DNA of 64,000 bases from Paraburkholderia silviterrae (GCF_004353915.1 NZ_SMRP01000027.1:23492-87491); one strand, 5' to 3'; shown: positions 45,203 to 54,616, counted from the stretch's first letter. The notes: generated from the sequence alone by a model not told the origin. Numbers and translations: made by a program.

Positions 45203-45901
45203 TCAGCCCGAAGTCCCATCCGTGCCAGTTTGAACCCCCGGAGCCTCGCCCGAGCCATTTGCGCTCTCTCCCTGGCCCGCAAACCATTCCTCCACACTAT
45301 CGATACGCATTGCGAAGCAATCGCGTTGCCGCGCGTAGGTGGTTGCGCCCATGCGCCCGACTGGCCGATATGCCCGCTCGTCCACATACATCCGTGCGGG
45401 GTCGACGAGGCCCTCGCGCGCATGAAAACGCACCACCTCGCCGACGATCAGTTCGCCCCGCGGACCCAGCACGAGTGACGCGACGCGCCGGCATTCGAGC
45501 GAGAACGGCGCCTCTGCGACGCGCGGCACCGCGATGTCGACACCGTCGACTAGCGTCAGTCCCGCCGCAGTGATTTCACTGTGCCCAGGCGGAAAGTCGA
45601 TGGCCGCGATATTGACCGCTTTCACCAGATCCTCGTCGACGAGATTGACGACGAAGACACCCGTGGCCGCAATATTCCTGGACGTATCTTTCACGCCACC
45701 GTCGAACCGCTTCTGAACACCGAGGACAACGATGGGCGGGTCGGGCGAAAACACATTGAAGAAACTAAACGGAGCCGCATTGACCGAGCCATCCTCGCCG
45801 ACGCTCGTCACAAACGCAATGGGCCGTGGCACCACGCTCGCCGAAAGCAGCTTGTACCGATCACGAGGATGCAATGACGCCATCGAAGCCGAAAAAGTCA
45901 T
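45203..45901 (-). CDS. Flavin reductase domain protein (FMN-binding split barrel)
   Basis: A 232-residue protein of the flavin reductase-like family: YKLLSASVVPRPIAFVTS, VNAAPFSFFNVFSPDPPIVVLG, DTSRNIAATGVFVVNLV and SLECRRVAS. Such proteins supply reduced flavin to monooxygenases. The last 25 or so residues (GESANGSGEAPGVQTGTDG) look non-native and run up to the IS6 scar, so the original C-terminus may be altered. It is the last gene of the minus-strand cluster that starts at 51778; no partner monooxygenase is present beside it. Confidence 0.82.
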   Translation of the reverse strand: MTFSASMASLHPRDRYKLLSASVVPRPIAFVTSVGEDGSVNAAPFSFFNVFSPDPPIVVLGVQKRFDGGVKDTSRNIAATGVFVVNLVDEDLVKAVNIAAIDFPPGHSEITAAGLTLVDGVDIAVPRVAEAPFSLECRRVASLVLGPRGELIVGEVVRFHAREGLVDPARMYVDERAYRPVGRMGATTYARQRDCFAMRIDSVEEWFAGQGESANGSGEAPGVQTGTDGTSG

Positions 45902-45919
45902 GAAGCTGTCTCCGTTACG

Positions 45920-47014
45920 CTAAAACCGATGCCGGATACCGATGCTGACGGCCGTCGTGCTGCCGGCAACCTCGTGGGGAAGCGCTGGCCCGGCGATGAA
46001 TCCGGTTGTCATCTTTCCGTGATTGTTCACGAAGCCTACCTGGGCATAGAGCGCCGTACGCTTGGACAACGAGTAACTGGTCCCCACTGCCGCCAGGATC
46101 GAGTGATCCGCCGAATTATTGCCATTGCGGGTGTACCATGTTCCCGCATTGAGATTCCAGAACGAATTCACATCGTAGCTCAATCCTGTTCCGTACACCT
46201 GACTCGAGAATCCGCCGGCGACCTTGTAGAGCGAGTAGGCGACGCCTAGAGCAAGGCTGCCCAGGTAAAATTTCGCCCCCACCGTTCTGCCCGCGAAGGC
46301 CACCGTGCTCGGTACCGGGGTGCTGGCGGCCGTTCCGCCGCTGTCGCCGTTATACATGGCAGCGTCCAGATGCACGAAAGCGGCATCGTACGAGAGCCGC
46401 AGTGCATATTGGCGCCCGGCTGCAAAATCACCGGCCTCCCCGCCGAGCGCCATCATTGCACTTCCCGAGAATCCACCCACTTTCGGGCTCGTGTACGTAA
46501 TGGCGTTTGAATTGAACATCCCGGTCACCGCCACATTGTCCACGTACAACGTCTCGCTGGATCCGAAGAAATACGAGTTTCCTCGGGGGTCGGTCGAAAT
46601 CACGGAGAGCAAGAACGGCGAGTATTGCAGCCCCGCGGCCACCGTTCCGTAGCCATTCTCCAGAGCCAGATACGCCTGACGACCAAATTCATTCTTGTTC
46701 GAATTCGCTAACGCTCCGGTTCCGGTGCTGACACCGCTTTCCAGTTTGAATTTCAGCTTCATCCCGCCGCCAAGGTCTTCGACGCCCTGCATGCCGAAGG
46801 AGCTCGCCGACACCCCGCTGTCATTGAAAGCATAGAGCGGTCCGGCGTTTGCTCCATGAGCGTTCGGATAGTGTGACGCATAAAGCAGCCCCGCATCCAG
46901 CACACCGTAGAGCGACACATTCGATTGAGCATGAGACTCAGCTGCGTACAATAGCGCAAACGAAACTAGCGCTTGCGAACAGTGTGTCCGGTTGATTCTA
47001 TTGATCTTCAACAC
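45920..47014 (-). CDS. Gram-negative porin (OmpC-like)
   Basis: A 364-residue porin. The signal peptide ends SHA before QSNVSLYGVLDAGLLY; family features are FGMQGVEDLGGGMKLKFKLESG, FGRQAYLALENGYGTVAAGLQ, YTSPKVGGFSG and C-terminal RHRF. The open frame starts at ATG 47053, but GTG 47014 has GGAG nine bases upstream and leaves a normal signal peptide, so it is preferred. It lies between the IclR and flavin reductase genes in the same orientation and probably imports the cluster's substrate. Confidence 0.88.
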   Translation of the reverse strand: MLKINRINRTHCSQALVSFALLYAAESHAQSNVSLYGVLDAGLLYASHYPNAHGANAGPLYAFNDSGVSASSFGMQGVEDLGGGMKLKFKLESGVSTGTGALANSNKNEFGRQAYLALENGYGTVAAGLQYSPFLLSVISTDPRGNSYFFGSSETLYVDNVAVTGMFNSNAITYTSPKVGGFSGSAMMALGGEAGDFAAGRQYALRLSYDAAFVHLDAAMYNGDSGGTAASTPVPSTVAFAGRTVGAKFYLGSLALGVAYSLYKVAGGFSSQVYGTGLSYDVNSFWNLNAGTWYTRNGNNSADHSILAAVGTSYSLSKRTALYAQVGFVNNHGKMTTGFIAGPALPHEVAGSTTAVSIGIRHRF

Positions 47015-47254
47015 AATGATTGTCTCCGTATTATTCGTATTCTTATTTCGCATACCTATATATATGATGCGAATCTCATCTGTCGATCTACCTCATTCTC
47101 ACGCCGTTCCAGAATGACACCTCCCGCCTGACCGGCTCACCTTCCATGCCGTCGATCTTAGGCTGCGTAGCGCAACCCCTCCTCGTCTCTGTCCGGCAGG
47201 CGAACACCAATAGCAGATAGCCGATCCTTGCAGGCGGACGGCCTCGTTTTTGCG

Positions 47255-48058
47255 TCAGGGTTGGCCAGCGAAGCCTCGCAACGCATCCTGAATGGTGGAC
47301 ACCGTCGCCTGAAGCCGACGCGACAGCAGTTCGGTACGCGGCGCCGACATGCGGCTATCGACGGCGGCGACGCTAACAGCCGCTACCGGATTGTTTAGCG
47401 TATCGAGAATCGCGACGCCAACCGCCGTCGTGCCGAGCGTGACCTGACTGTGAATCAACGCATAGCCGCGTTGATGGCAGGCCTCAATCGCGCTACGAAG
47501 CTCGCGGAGTTGCAACGACTTGATCTCACTGTGGCGTCGCGCGAGATTCCCCATCGTGAATTCGCGCTCATCCACCGGAATCGCCGCAAGAATCGCAAGA
47601 CCGCCGGCGCCCAGGCCGAGTGGACGCCGGCTGCCCACTTCGATCGTTACCACGCGGATGGGTGACGGTCCCTCAAAACGATCCGCACACACTGACTCGC
47701 TGCCGCTGCGCACGGTGAGGTAAACCGTGTCGCCGATCTCCTCGGCGAGGCGCCCGAGGATTGGCCGGCACGGGTCGCGCACGTCGTAGATCAGCGAAGC
47801 GGCAAAGCCGAGTTCCATGCTCAGCGGGCCCAGCACGTACCGCTTGTCCGAATCGCGCTGCACCACCATGCGCTCGGCGATCAAGCGGTGTAGCAGGCGG
47901 TGCGCGCTTGGGTGAGGCAGCTCCGCCGCGCTGGCTATTTGCGTCAGCGCGAGCCCGAACCGCCCAGCCGTGGCCAGCACGCGCAGCATGGCGATTGTGC
48001 GTTCGACGGTGCCGTAGTCGGCACGCTCGGTGTTGCCGGCTTTTACTCTCGCATTCAT
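47255..48058 (-). CDS. IclR family transcriptional regulator
   Basis: A 267-residue IclR regulator with winged helix (YGTVERTIAMLRVLA, LALTQIASAAELPHPSAHRLLHRLIAERMV) and effector domain (EVGSRRPLGLGAGGLAILAAIP, AVGVAILDTLNNPVAAVSVAA). ATG 48058 gives the native start, although the frame is open far upstream inside the transporter gene. It is embedded in the hydrolase/transporter/porin cluster and presumably controls it. Confidence 0.9.
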   Translation of the reverse strand: MNARVKAGNTERADYGTVERTIAMLRVLATAGRFGLALTQIASAAELPHPSAHRLLHRLIAERMVVQRDSDKRYVLGPLSMELGFAASLIYDVRDPCRPILGRLAEEIGDTVYLTVRSGSESVCADRFEGPSPIRVVTIEVGSRRPLGLGAGGLAILAAIPVDEREFTMGNLARRHSEIKSLQLRELRSAIEACHQRGYALIHSQVTLGTTAVGVAILDTLNNPVAAVSVAAVDSRMSAPRTELLSRRLQATVSTIQDALRGFAGQP

Positions 48059-48096
48059 TGGCACTCCGGATTTCGTCTCGATCTGTCTTGTCGAAG

Positions 48097-49398
48097 TCAA
48101 TACTGCGCGAGTCCTTCTGTACGCCGTACACCGCTCGACGCGCGCCCGGTCAGCGCGAGTGCACCGAGCGTCACCATGGCCGCCACGGCTGGCACGATGG
48201 CGATCAAAACGATCGCACGCGCCGACCAGCCAAGCGACAGCAACTCGCCGCAAATCGCCGGGCCGACAAACGACCCCATGCGTCCGATCGCGTGCGCCCA
48301 ACCGAGACCGGTTGCGCGCATCTGGAGGGGATAACGCGCGACGGCCATCGCGGTCAGCCCCATCATGGCGTTCACGAGACCCGCCCCGATCACGCCGATC
48401 ATCAACAGAACCGCAGCGGCGCCCAGCTGCGCCCGGCCGAGCGCCACAAAGCCAGCGATGACGAGAACGAACCCGATGGTCAGCGCCAGCTTCAGGCGGA
48501 CACGGCCCGCAAGCGCCATCAACGCGACGATGAGCGTCATCAGGATGTTGCCGCACAGGCCCCCGAAGCTGAATGCGGCAATGCCTACCGATGCGCGTGC
48601 CGGTGCTACGCCGAACGACGGCAATAGCGTCGGTATCCACGACAGCATGGCGAAGACATCCATGAAAACCAGGAACGCGAACAGCCACAACAGCGACGTG
48701 AAAATGGCAAGATCGCCCCGGAACAGCACCTGTGGCCTGGCGGCGGCACGCTGTGCCGGGTCACGGGCGCCGTTGGCCATCAAGTCCGCGCAACGTGCCG
48801 GGGACAACACCAGGAAAAAAGGCAGCGCAACGACGAGTGGCAGAATACCGCCCAGGACGAAAATGGCGTGCCAGCCCAGATGCTGCATGAGCGGGCCGCC
48901 GATCATCCCCCCGGCGACCGAACCGACCGACATGCCGGTCGTCATGATCAGCGACGCGGCGACCTTGTGCTTCGGCCCGATGATGCTCGCGGACGCCGTA
49001 ATCGCGATCGGCAATACCGCGCACAGCCCAACGGCCGCGAACAGCCGCAGTGCAGAGAGCGTGGCGATGTTCGTTGCGAACGTCGCCGCCAACGTGAAGC
49101 CGGCGGACACCACGACGCTCGCGGTGCCGGCAAAGCGATACCCGAACCGCCGCGCGACCGATCCAACGCTCACGTAGCCGAGCACGGCGCCGACGTTGGT
49201 AGCAACGAAAACCGACGTGAAGCGCGCGGGCACCAACCCCCATTCGTGCGCGAGAGGTGGCACGACGAACGCAAACGAGGTCGTGTTGAAGCCATCCAGC
49301 ACGATCACGAGAAAACACGTGATGAGCGCGAGCACGCTACCGGCCCGGACTGTCCTGCCCTTGACGTCGCCGCCGGGCTCGTTCGACTTTTCCGTCAT
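48097..49398 (-). CDS. MFS transporter, AAHS-like
   Basis: A 433-residue transporter with about 12 helices. It begins LALITCFLVIVLDGFNTTSFAFVVPPLAHEWG, close to the AAHS first helix, and has GSVARRFGYRFAG in the loop 2-3 position and SWIPTLLPSFG after the central loop. AAGGAG precedes the ATG. Probably imports an aromatic or heteroaromatic acid for the FAH-family and alpha/beta hydrolases encoded upstream. Confidence 0.88.
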   Translation of the reverse strand: MTEKSNEPGGDVKGRTVRAGSVLALITCFLVIVLDGFNTTSFAFVVPPLAHEWGLVPARFTSVFVATNVGAVLGYVSVGSVARRFGYRFAGTASVVVSAGFTLAATFATNIATLSALRLFAAVGLCAVLPIAITASASIIGPKHKVAASLIMTTGMSVGSVAGGMIGGPLMQHLGWHAIFVLGGILPLVVALPFFLVLSPARCADLMANGARDPAQRAAARPQVLFRGDLAIFTSLLWLFAFLVFMDVFAMLSWIPTLLPSFGVAPARASVGIAAFSFGGLCGNILMTLIVALMALAGRVRLKLALTIGFVLVIAGFVALGRAQLGAAAVLLMIGVIGAGLVNAMMGLTAMAVARYPLQMRATGLGWAHAIGRMGSFVGPAICGELLSLGWSARAIVLIAIVPAVAAMVTLGALALTGRASSGVRRTEGLAQY

Positions 49399-49491
49399 CA
49401 GATCTGCTCCTTGCGTGAGGCAGCCCGGTGGCCCCGGCGGCTTCCCGTGAACGTTGAGTTGTTGGTCCTGGATGGGCTTGCTGGCGGGCCG

Positions 49492-50670
49492 TTACCGCGC
49501 GGGGTTCGCGCTAGCCAGCTTGGCAACGAACCAGTCCGCGATCCGGCTCAGCGCCGGCTCAGGGCGATCCAACTGGACGTGCGCAGCGCCGCCTTCCTCC
49601 CGCGTGTAGACGCGCAGTTCTTTCGACTTCGATCCGATAGCCGCGTAAAGCTGCTCCGCCTCGGCCAGCGGCGTCTGCTTGTCGTCCTCGCCTTGCACAA
49701 GCAGGACATCGCAGGTGATCTGGCTTGCGACGTCCACCAGACTGAACTTCTCGAGCTTGACGAGCGCCTCGTCGTAGCTCGACACGCCCAGGATCCGCAG
49801 CAGATGCGTTCCCGTCGTGCCGAGCGCCGCGCCCGTATCGACGCTGACGGGCTCGCCGGGCCGGACCTTCATCCGGCGCACCCAAATGCCGTGATAGTCG
49901 TAAATCGCCCCCCACGCGACACATGCCTTGAACCGTTTCTCGAACGCTGCGGCACGCGGCGCGTAGTAGCCGCCCATGCTCGCGGCGCAGATGCCGACCC
50001 GATCTGCGTCCACGTCGAAGTGCTTCACGAGATAGTCGAAGGCCACGCCGGCCGCCACCTCGGAATCATGACGCGCCGTCAGCTTGCCCAAGCGCAGCGT
50101 CGCCCCTTGACCGGGATGGTCGATCGCGAGACAGCTGATGCCGCGCGCAGCGAACGCACGCGCCATGTAGAACATCTCTTCCTTCGTGCCGTCGAGTCCG
50201 TCTGAAATCATGACGGCGGGAGCGGGTCCCTCGACACCCTGGGCCGGAACAAAGTACGCGGAGATAAAGCTGTTTTCGAACGGGATGTCGAACGTCTCGA
50301 CGCGCGGCTTCATCAATTCGGCAGCCCGCGCGAAGGTGTCCATATGCCGTGCAAAGGTAGGCTGCGCCCGGTCGTCGTCGGGCGGAAGAAATGCCTCAGC
50401 CCACTGATAGTATTGCGCCGCACGAAAATACGCGTCGCAGGCTGTGACCTCGGTACCGCCCTTCAGCGCTTCGTCGCCCACCGCCTCGACCTGCTGCGCG
50501 AGCTTCATCCACGCACGGTGCCAGGCTTGCGCATCGCCCCACGGACCGGTCTTCGCGGCTTCCTGCAGATCCTTGCAAGCCCAATGGATTTCTCCGAACA
50601 TGCCGCCGCTTGCCAGACACCGATTGACCGCAAGCGACCACATATAGTTACCGGGAAAATATTCAAACAT
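49492..50670 (-). CDS. Alpha/beta hydrolase, C-C hydrolase-like (dihydroxypseudooxynicotine hydrolase group)
   Basis: A 392-residue alpha/beta hydrolase with a helical N-terminal cap of about 130 residues (YFRAAQYYQWAEAFL) and catalytic core: nucleophile in CAASMGG, acid in QGEDDKQTP, histidine in GGAAHVQLDRP. This architecture is seen in 2,6-dihydroxypseudooxynicotine hydrolase and related C-C bond hydrolases. AAGGAG precedes the ATG. With the FAH-family gene upstream it could cleave and process an acylated ring-opening product. Substrate is inferred only by class. Confidence 0.82.
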   Translation of the reverse strand: MFEYFPGNYMWSLAVNRCLASGGMFGEIHWACKDLQEAAKTGPWGDAQAWHRAWMKLAQQVEAVGDEALKGGTEVTACDAYFRAAQYYQWAEAFLPPDDDRAQPTFARHMDTFARAAELMKPRVETFDIPFENSFISAYFVPAQGVEGPAPAVMISDGLDGTKEEMFYMARAFAARGISCLAIDHPGQGATLRLGKLTARHDSEVAAGVAFDYLVKHFDVDADRVGICAASMGGYYAPRAAAFEKRFKACVAWGAIYDYHGIWVRRMKVRPGEPVSVDTGAALGTTGTHLLRILGVSSYDEALVKLEKFSLVDVASQITCDVLLVQGEDDKQTPLAEAEQLYAAIGSKSKELRVYTREEGGAAHVQLDRPEPALSRIADWFVAKLASANPAR

Positions 50671-50797
50671 CTTCGCTCTCCTTATTGCATTACGTCTTGA
50701 TAGTGCAGTGCAACGCGTGCTGCGACGACTGCCGTCTGGTTACCCTTAGCCTGCTGAACGACGTCGGAAACCGCTGGTTTCCCGATCGCCGCGCATA

Positions 50798-51778
50798 TCA
50801 GCCATTCGAAACGAAGCGTTGATCGATTGCACCAAAAACGCTGCGCCCTGCCCGGTCGAAGTGTTCGATGCGAACGCGATCGCCAAATTTGAGGAACGGT
50901 GTGACCGCCTGGCCATCGCGCAGCGTTTCGAGCGCCCGAATTTCGCCGATGCATCCACACCCAGCCGCTTCGTCTTCGTTCGATACGGTCCCAAGGCCGA
51001 TTACCGTGCCCGGTTCGAATTTGCGTGTCTGTGCGACATGCGCAATCAAATGTCCATAGTGAAACGGCGTATCAATGCCGGTTTCGATTCTGCCGACCTG
51101 CTCACCCCGAAGCCAGCAACGCATCTCGCCGCTCACCAGTGCCCCATCCCACAAGTCGCCCAACTCGTCGGGCGTGACGGCTATGGGACCCATGCTCGAA
51201 GCGGGCTTGCCCGTCAGGAAGCCAAAAGAGCGCTTCAGTTCACCTGGTATCAGCGTCCGCAACGACACATCGTTCAGCAACACGAACAAATGAATGTAAG
51301 CGCCCGCCGCATCTGCTGAAACGCCCATCGGTACATCGCCGGTCAGCGCCGCGATCTCGGCCTCGAAGTCGATTCCGAATTCGTCCGACGGCATCGGCAC
51401 ATCCTCGCTCCAACCCATAAAGCCGTGGGAAATGCCTTGGTAGACGAGCGGACGATCGTAGAGGTCGTCGGGAAGCGCCTCGCCGCGCGCTGCGCGATTG
51501 CGGCAAATATGACTCAGGTAAGCCGCACCGTCGAGGTACTGGTAAGAGCGCGGCAACGGCGCCCCCAGCTTCTCCACCACGAGATCGAAAGCGTGCTCCG
51601 CCCTGCCCTCATTGAGCGCCTCGTAAATCGCCAGCAGCGCCGGCGCTCGCTCTGCCCAGTTGTCCAGCGCCTCCTGCATCGTGGCCGCAACCGTCCCCGC
51701 GCTGACCGCCCGACTCAGGTCCCGGCTCACGACTATCAATTCTCCGTCGCGGCCATGTTTCAACGAAGCCAGTTTCAT
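50798..51778 (-). CDS. Fumarylacetoacetate hydrolase (FAH) family protein
   Basis: A 326-residue FAH-fold protein. It starts MKLASLKHGRDGELIVVS, has an N-terminal lobe and the catalytic barrel with FGIDFEAEIAALTGDVPMG (metal-binding glutamates), KPASSMGPIAVTPDEL and GTVIGLGTVSNEDEA. Members hydrolyse C-C bonds of diketo acids or decarboxylate/hydrate oxo-acids. GAGGAG precedes the ATG. It is the first gene of the minus-strand cluster running to 45203. Confidence 0.88.
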   Translation of the reverse strand: MKLASLKHGRDGELIVVSRDLSRAVSAGTVAATMQEALDNWAERAPALLAIYEALNEGRAEHAFDLVVEKLGAPLPRSYQYLDGAAYLSHICRNRAARGEALPDDLYDRPLVYQGISHGFMGWSEDVPMPSDEFGIDFEAEIAALTGDVPMGVSADAAGAYIHLFVLLNDVSLRTLIPGELKRSFGFLTGKPASSMGPIAVTPDELGDLWDGALVSGEMRCWLRGEQVGRIETGIDTPFHYGHLIAHVAQTRKFEPGTVIGLGTVSNEDEAAGCGCIGEIRALETLRDGQAVTPFLKFGDRVRIEHFDRAGRSVFGAIDQRFVSNG

Positions 51779-52173
51779 ACCGCATTACTCCTCGTGATTC
51801 GAATGTGCGTTGAATCGCCATCCAGTGAAGGCGATCTTAGCCCACCCTATGCGTGATCCCGGGGGAGTTTGTTCACCAGGTGGACACGTTTATGCAGGGA
51901 GGACGGCGCGCGCTTTCCCCGCCGTCTCGCCCTCGAACAAGCACGGCGAATCCTGCCGCGCCGCGACCATCCCAAACAGGGTCCACCGGCTGAAACGCCT
52001 CGATGAGTCAATAGAAGCGAACCGCCCAACCGAGAGAGCTGTGACGCAATCGTCACGAATTCATGTTCACTTCATGGCCGAAAATGACATGTTCTACGTT
52101 CCATTTCACTTTTAGCCCGTATTTTTAAGAATTAAAACTTATGAATAGTCTTTAAAGATCGAAATGGGCGGAC
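51779..52173. other. Intergenic, promoter side of the FAH cluster
   Basis: About 395 bases without a recognisable gene. The section near 52080-52160 is strikingly AT-rich compared with its surroundings. It separates the intact FAH-led cluster from the decayed zone that begins with an ISNCY fragment. Confidence 0.45.
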
Positions 52174-52521
52174 TCACAAGTCAGGAACGTCGAGCGCACA
52201 GGGTCTGTACTTGAGCGATATGCGGTTAAGGTAGGCCCGCTCCACACGACCCTTGGCTGCGCGCGAGTTCGCGCAGAACGTGTCGATGTTCAGCCCGTAC
52301 ATCGCGCGTCCGAAGTGCGTCACGCTGCGCCCGGTCTTGCTCGCGCTCACGCTGCGGAACACGCTCGCGCGATCGCTGTACAGCGCCACCGCCTTGCCGT
52401 GACGCTCCAGATACGCGCGCGTCGCGTCGAAGTAGCTGAACGTCGATTCGGTCTGTGTGAAGTGCAGGTGCACGCTGGTCGGCTGAAGGTCGGCTGACGC
52501 TCTCACGCCACTACAAGGCAT
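52174..52521 (-). mobile_element. ISNCY-family transposase fragment
   Basis: Minus-strand codons read TQTESTFSYFDATRAYLERHG, ALYSDRASVFRS, SASKTGRSVTHFGRAMY and IDTFCANSRAAKGRVERAYL, which are the catalytic-core features of ISNCY-type transposases with an rve-like domain. Both ends are lost: the N-terminus stops at the hemB remnant and the C-terminus dissolves into unrelated codons. Dead element. Confidence 0.75.
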
Positions 52522-53260
52522 GACCTTCGGCGTATCGCATCATAAGGATGCCGTGGGCAGCGATACCTGGCAGGAAAACGGGTTGGTCTGCCGCATGATA
52601 CGCGCGGCCAAGGAAGCGGTGCCCGAGATGATCGTGATGTCCGATACCTGTTTCTGCGAGTACACGGATCACGGTCATTGCGGTGTACTGCATCGTCACG
52701 CGATCGACAATGACGCCACGCTCGTCAACCTGGGCAAACAATCCGTTCAGGCTGCGCGCGCCGGCGCCGACTTCATCGCGCCGTCTTCAGCGACAGACGG
52801 TCAGGTCGCCGCGATACGCCAGGCCCTCGATGCCGAGGGACTTCACGAGACTACCATCCTGTCCTGTTCGACAAAGCTGGCTTCGTCGTTGTACGGCCCG
52901 TTCCGCGAAGCGGGGGGATCCTCGCTGCAAGGCGAGCGCAAAACATATCAAGTCGACCCGATGAACCGCCGCGAAGCGTTGCGCGAATCGTTGCTCGACG
53001 AAGCCGAGGGCGCGGACACACCGATGGTCAAGCCAGCCGGCATGTATCTCGACCTTATCCGCGACATTCGCAACGCTTCCGATCTTCCGCTCGCTGGCTA
53101 CCAGGTCAGCGGCGAATATGCCATGATCAAGTTTGCCTCGAAGGTCGGCGCGATCGACGAGCATAATGTGGTGCGTGAGAGCATCGGTGCCATCAAGCGT
53201 GCCGGCGCAGACCCGATTTTCACGTACTTCGCTCTGGACCTCGCGCTGCAGGGAATCTAG
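52520..53260 (+). pseudogene. hemB: 5'-truncated delta-aminolevulinic acid dehydratase gene
   Basis: About 246 residues match the C-terminal three quarters of porphobilinogen synthase (usual length about 330): GVSHHKDAVGSDTW, MSDTCFCEYTDHGHCGVL, IAPSSATDGQVAAIRQALD and the two active-site lysine segments STKLASSLYGPFRE and MVKPAGMYLDLI. The first 80-90 residues, with the N-terminal arm and barrel start, are missing; the break coincides with the ISNCY fragment. Unlikely to form a working enzyme. As heme synthesis is essential, an intact hemB must exist elsewhere (inference). Confidence 0.85.
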
Positions 53261-53320
53261 CGTGTCCGGGACTGGCTAACAGACAGGCATCTACCGGGCG
53301 GCGAGGGGCCGCAAAAAAAA

Positions 53321-54334
53321 ATGGCCGACTTCCTCAACAATCTCCGTACGTTCGTCCGCGTGGTCGAAGCGGGATCGTTCACCGCTGTCGCGAATGAAAG
53401 CGACTGCACACCCGGTCAGGTTTCGCGTGCGGTGACCTCGCTCGAAGAGGAGTTGCAGGCCCTGGTCCTGCACCGCACGACGCGTCACCTATCAGTGACC
53501 GATGTGGGCACCCGGTTTTATGAACGAGCCAAGGTCATTCTCGCCGACATAGACAGTGCCACCGACGAAGCACGCAACGCCACAGAATCGCCCGCGGGGC
53601 GCATCCGCGTGCATTCCTCTCCAGGACTCGCCTACAGCGAAGTGGCGACCGCGCTGGCAAGCTATCAGGCAAGCTTCCCTGCTGTCTCGGTCGAACTCAA
53701 GATCGAGCAGAGTATGCCGGGCCTCGTGGAGGAAGGATACGATCTCTCGGTTGTCTCGGCGACGCAATTGCCCGACTCCGCTTACATCTCCCAGGCGTTG
53801 GGCGCTGCGTACTCGGTACTGGTGTCCTCAGCGGACTACATCGCACGCCACGGCCTTCCACGCAAGCTGACCGATCTCGCCGATCACGCGTTGCTGCAAC
53901 TCGAAAGCCCCGTCTCCGCAGCCGACGAATGGCATCTGCAGAGCGCTGACGACACGCACCTGTGGACCATCACGCGCACGCCGTTCCGCGTCAATACGCC
54001 GGATGCACTGCGCGCAGCACTGTTTGCAGGCGTCGGGATCGGCACGCTGCCGACGTACACGGTGGCCGACGACCTCGCCTCGGGTGCCTTGGTGCGTGTG
54101 TTGCCTCAGTATCATTTGCGGCCGTTCACCGTGTTCGCCGTCTATCCTTCGCGGCGTTATCTCGATGCGAAGGTCCGTACGCTGCTCGAGCATCTGCGCG
54201 CAACACTCTCGCCGGCGCTAGCCAAAGCGATGGAAATCGTCGAGACCTATACCGGCGATGCAACCGCGCCGCCGGCTTCGCCGCCCAAGCGAGTGGCCGG
54301 GACCGCACGCAAGCGCCCCGCGAAGCGGAAATAG
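53321..54334 (+). CDS. LysR family transcriptional regulator
   Basis: A 337-residue LTTR with N-terminal winged helix (LRTFVRVVEAGSFTAVANES, TPGQVSRAVTSLEEELQALVLHRTTRHLSVTD) and effector domain of the CrgA/DsdC-like branch. The C-terminus carries a lysine/arginine/proline-rich tail (ASPPKRVAGTARKRPAKRK) that is unusual for the family. The start codon directly follows a run of nine A's (including its own A), and the only purine-rich SD-like site, GAGGGG, lies at about 13 bases. No obvious target gene remains beside it, since both neighbours are remnants. Confidence 0.85.
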   Translation: MADFLNNLRTFVRVVEAGSFTAVANESDCTPGQVSRAVTSLEEELQALVLHRTTRHLSVTDVGTRFYERAKVILADIDSATDEARNATESPAGRIRVHSSPGLAYSEVATALASYQASFPAVSVELKIEQSMPGLVEEGYDLSVVSATQLPDSAYISQALGAAYSVLVSSADYIARHGLPRKLTDLADHALLQLESPVSAADEWHLQSADDTHLWTITRTPFRVNTPDALRAALFAGVGIGTLPTYTVADDLASGALVRVLPQYHLRPFTVFAVYPSRRYLDAKVRTLLEHLRATLSPALAKAMEIVETYTGDATAPPASPPKRVAGTARKRPAKRK

Positions 54335-54468
54335 CAAGCCGCCAGCTCGGATGCCGATTTCCATGCGGCAGTCGAGCTGTTCGATAGGGCGAAAGTCTGG
54401 AAGGGTATGAGCGCCGCGGTGCGCACCCATGCCCTCGCGCACGCGAGGCGGTATTCGCATGGCGCGAG

Positions 54469-54486
54469 AAAAATCGGTCACACCGG
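54469..54486. repeat. Short dispersed repeat A, copy 1
   Basis: AAAAATCGGTCACACCGG here matches 55314-55331 in 17 of 18 bases. Both are followed by a G-rich stretch containing GGGAGG or GGGGAGG. Possibly the edge of a lost mobile element. Confidence 0.5.
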
Positions 54487-54563
54487 GGAGGACGGTCCGG
54501 CGTGACCGAGAAAGAAGACGCTTTCCGAGTCCACCCGCTAATCCATTAGTGGAGTCGATGTCT

Positions 54564-54616
54564 GATCATAGCGCCTTCATCCCGTCAGGTCTTGGGCCAG
54601 ACCTGAATCGTTCTTA
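54564..54616. repeat. Interrupted dispersed repeat B, copy 1
   Basis: GATCATAG (54564), GTCTTGG (54589) and CTGAATCGTTCTTA (54603-54616) recur with identical spacing at 55541-55593. The last block appears a third time, with one change, at 57560-57573. Confidence 0.5.

Noticed and set aside
48868..50205. 445-codon plus-strand open frame opposite the MFS and hydrolase genes
   Set aside because: Spans two well-supported minus-strand genes and has shadow-type amino-acid composition.
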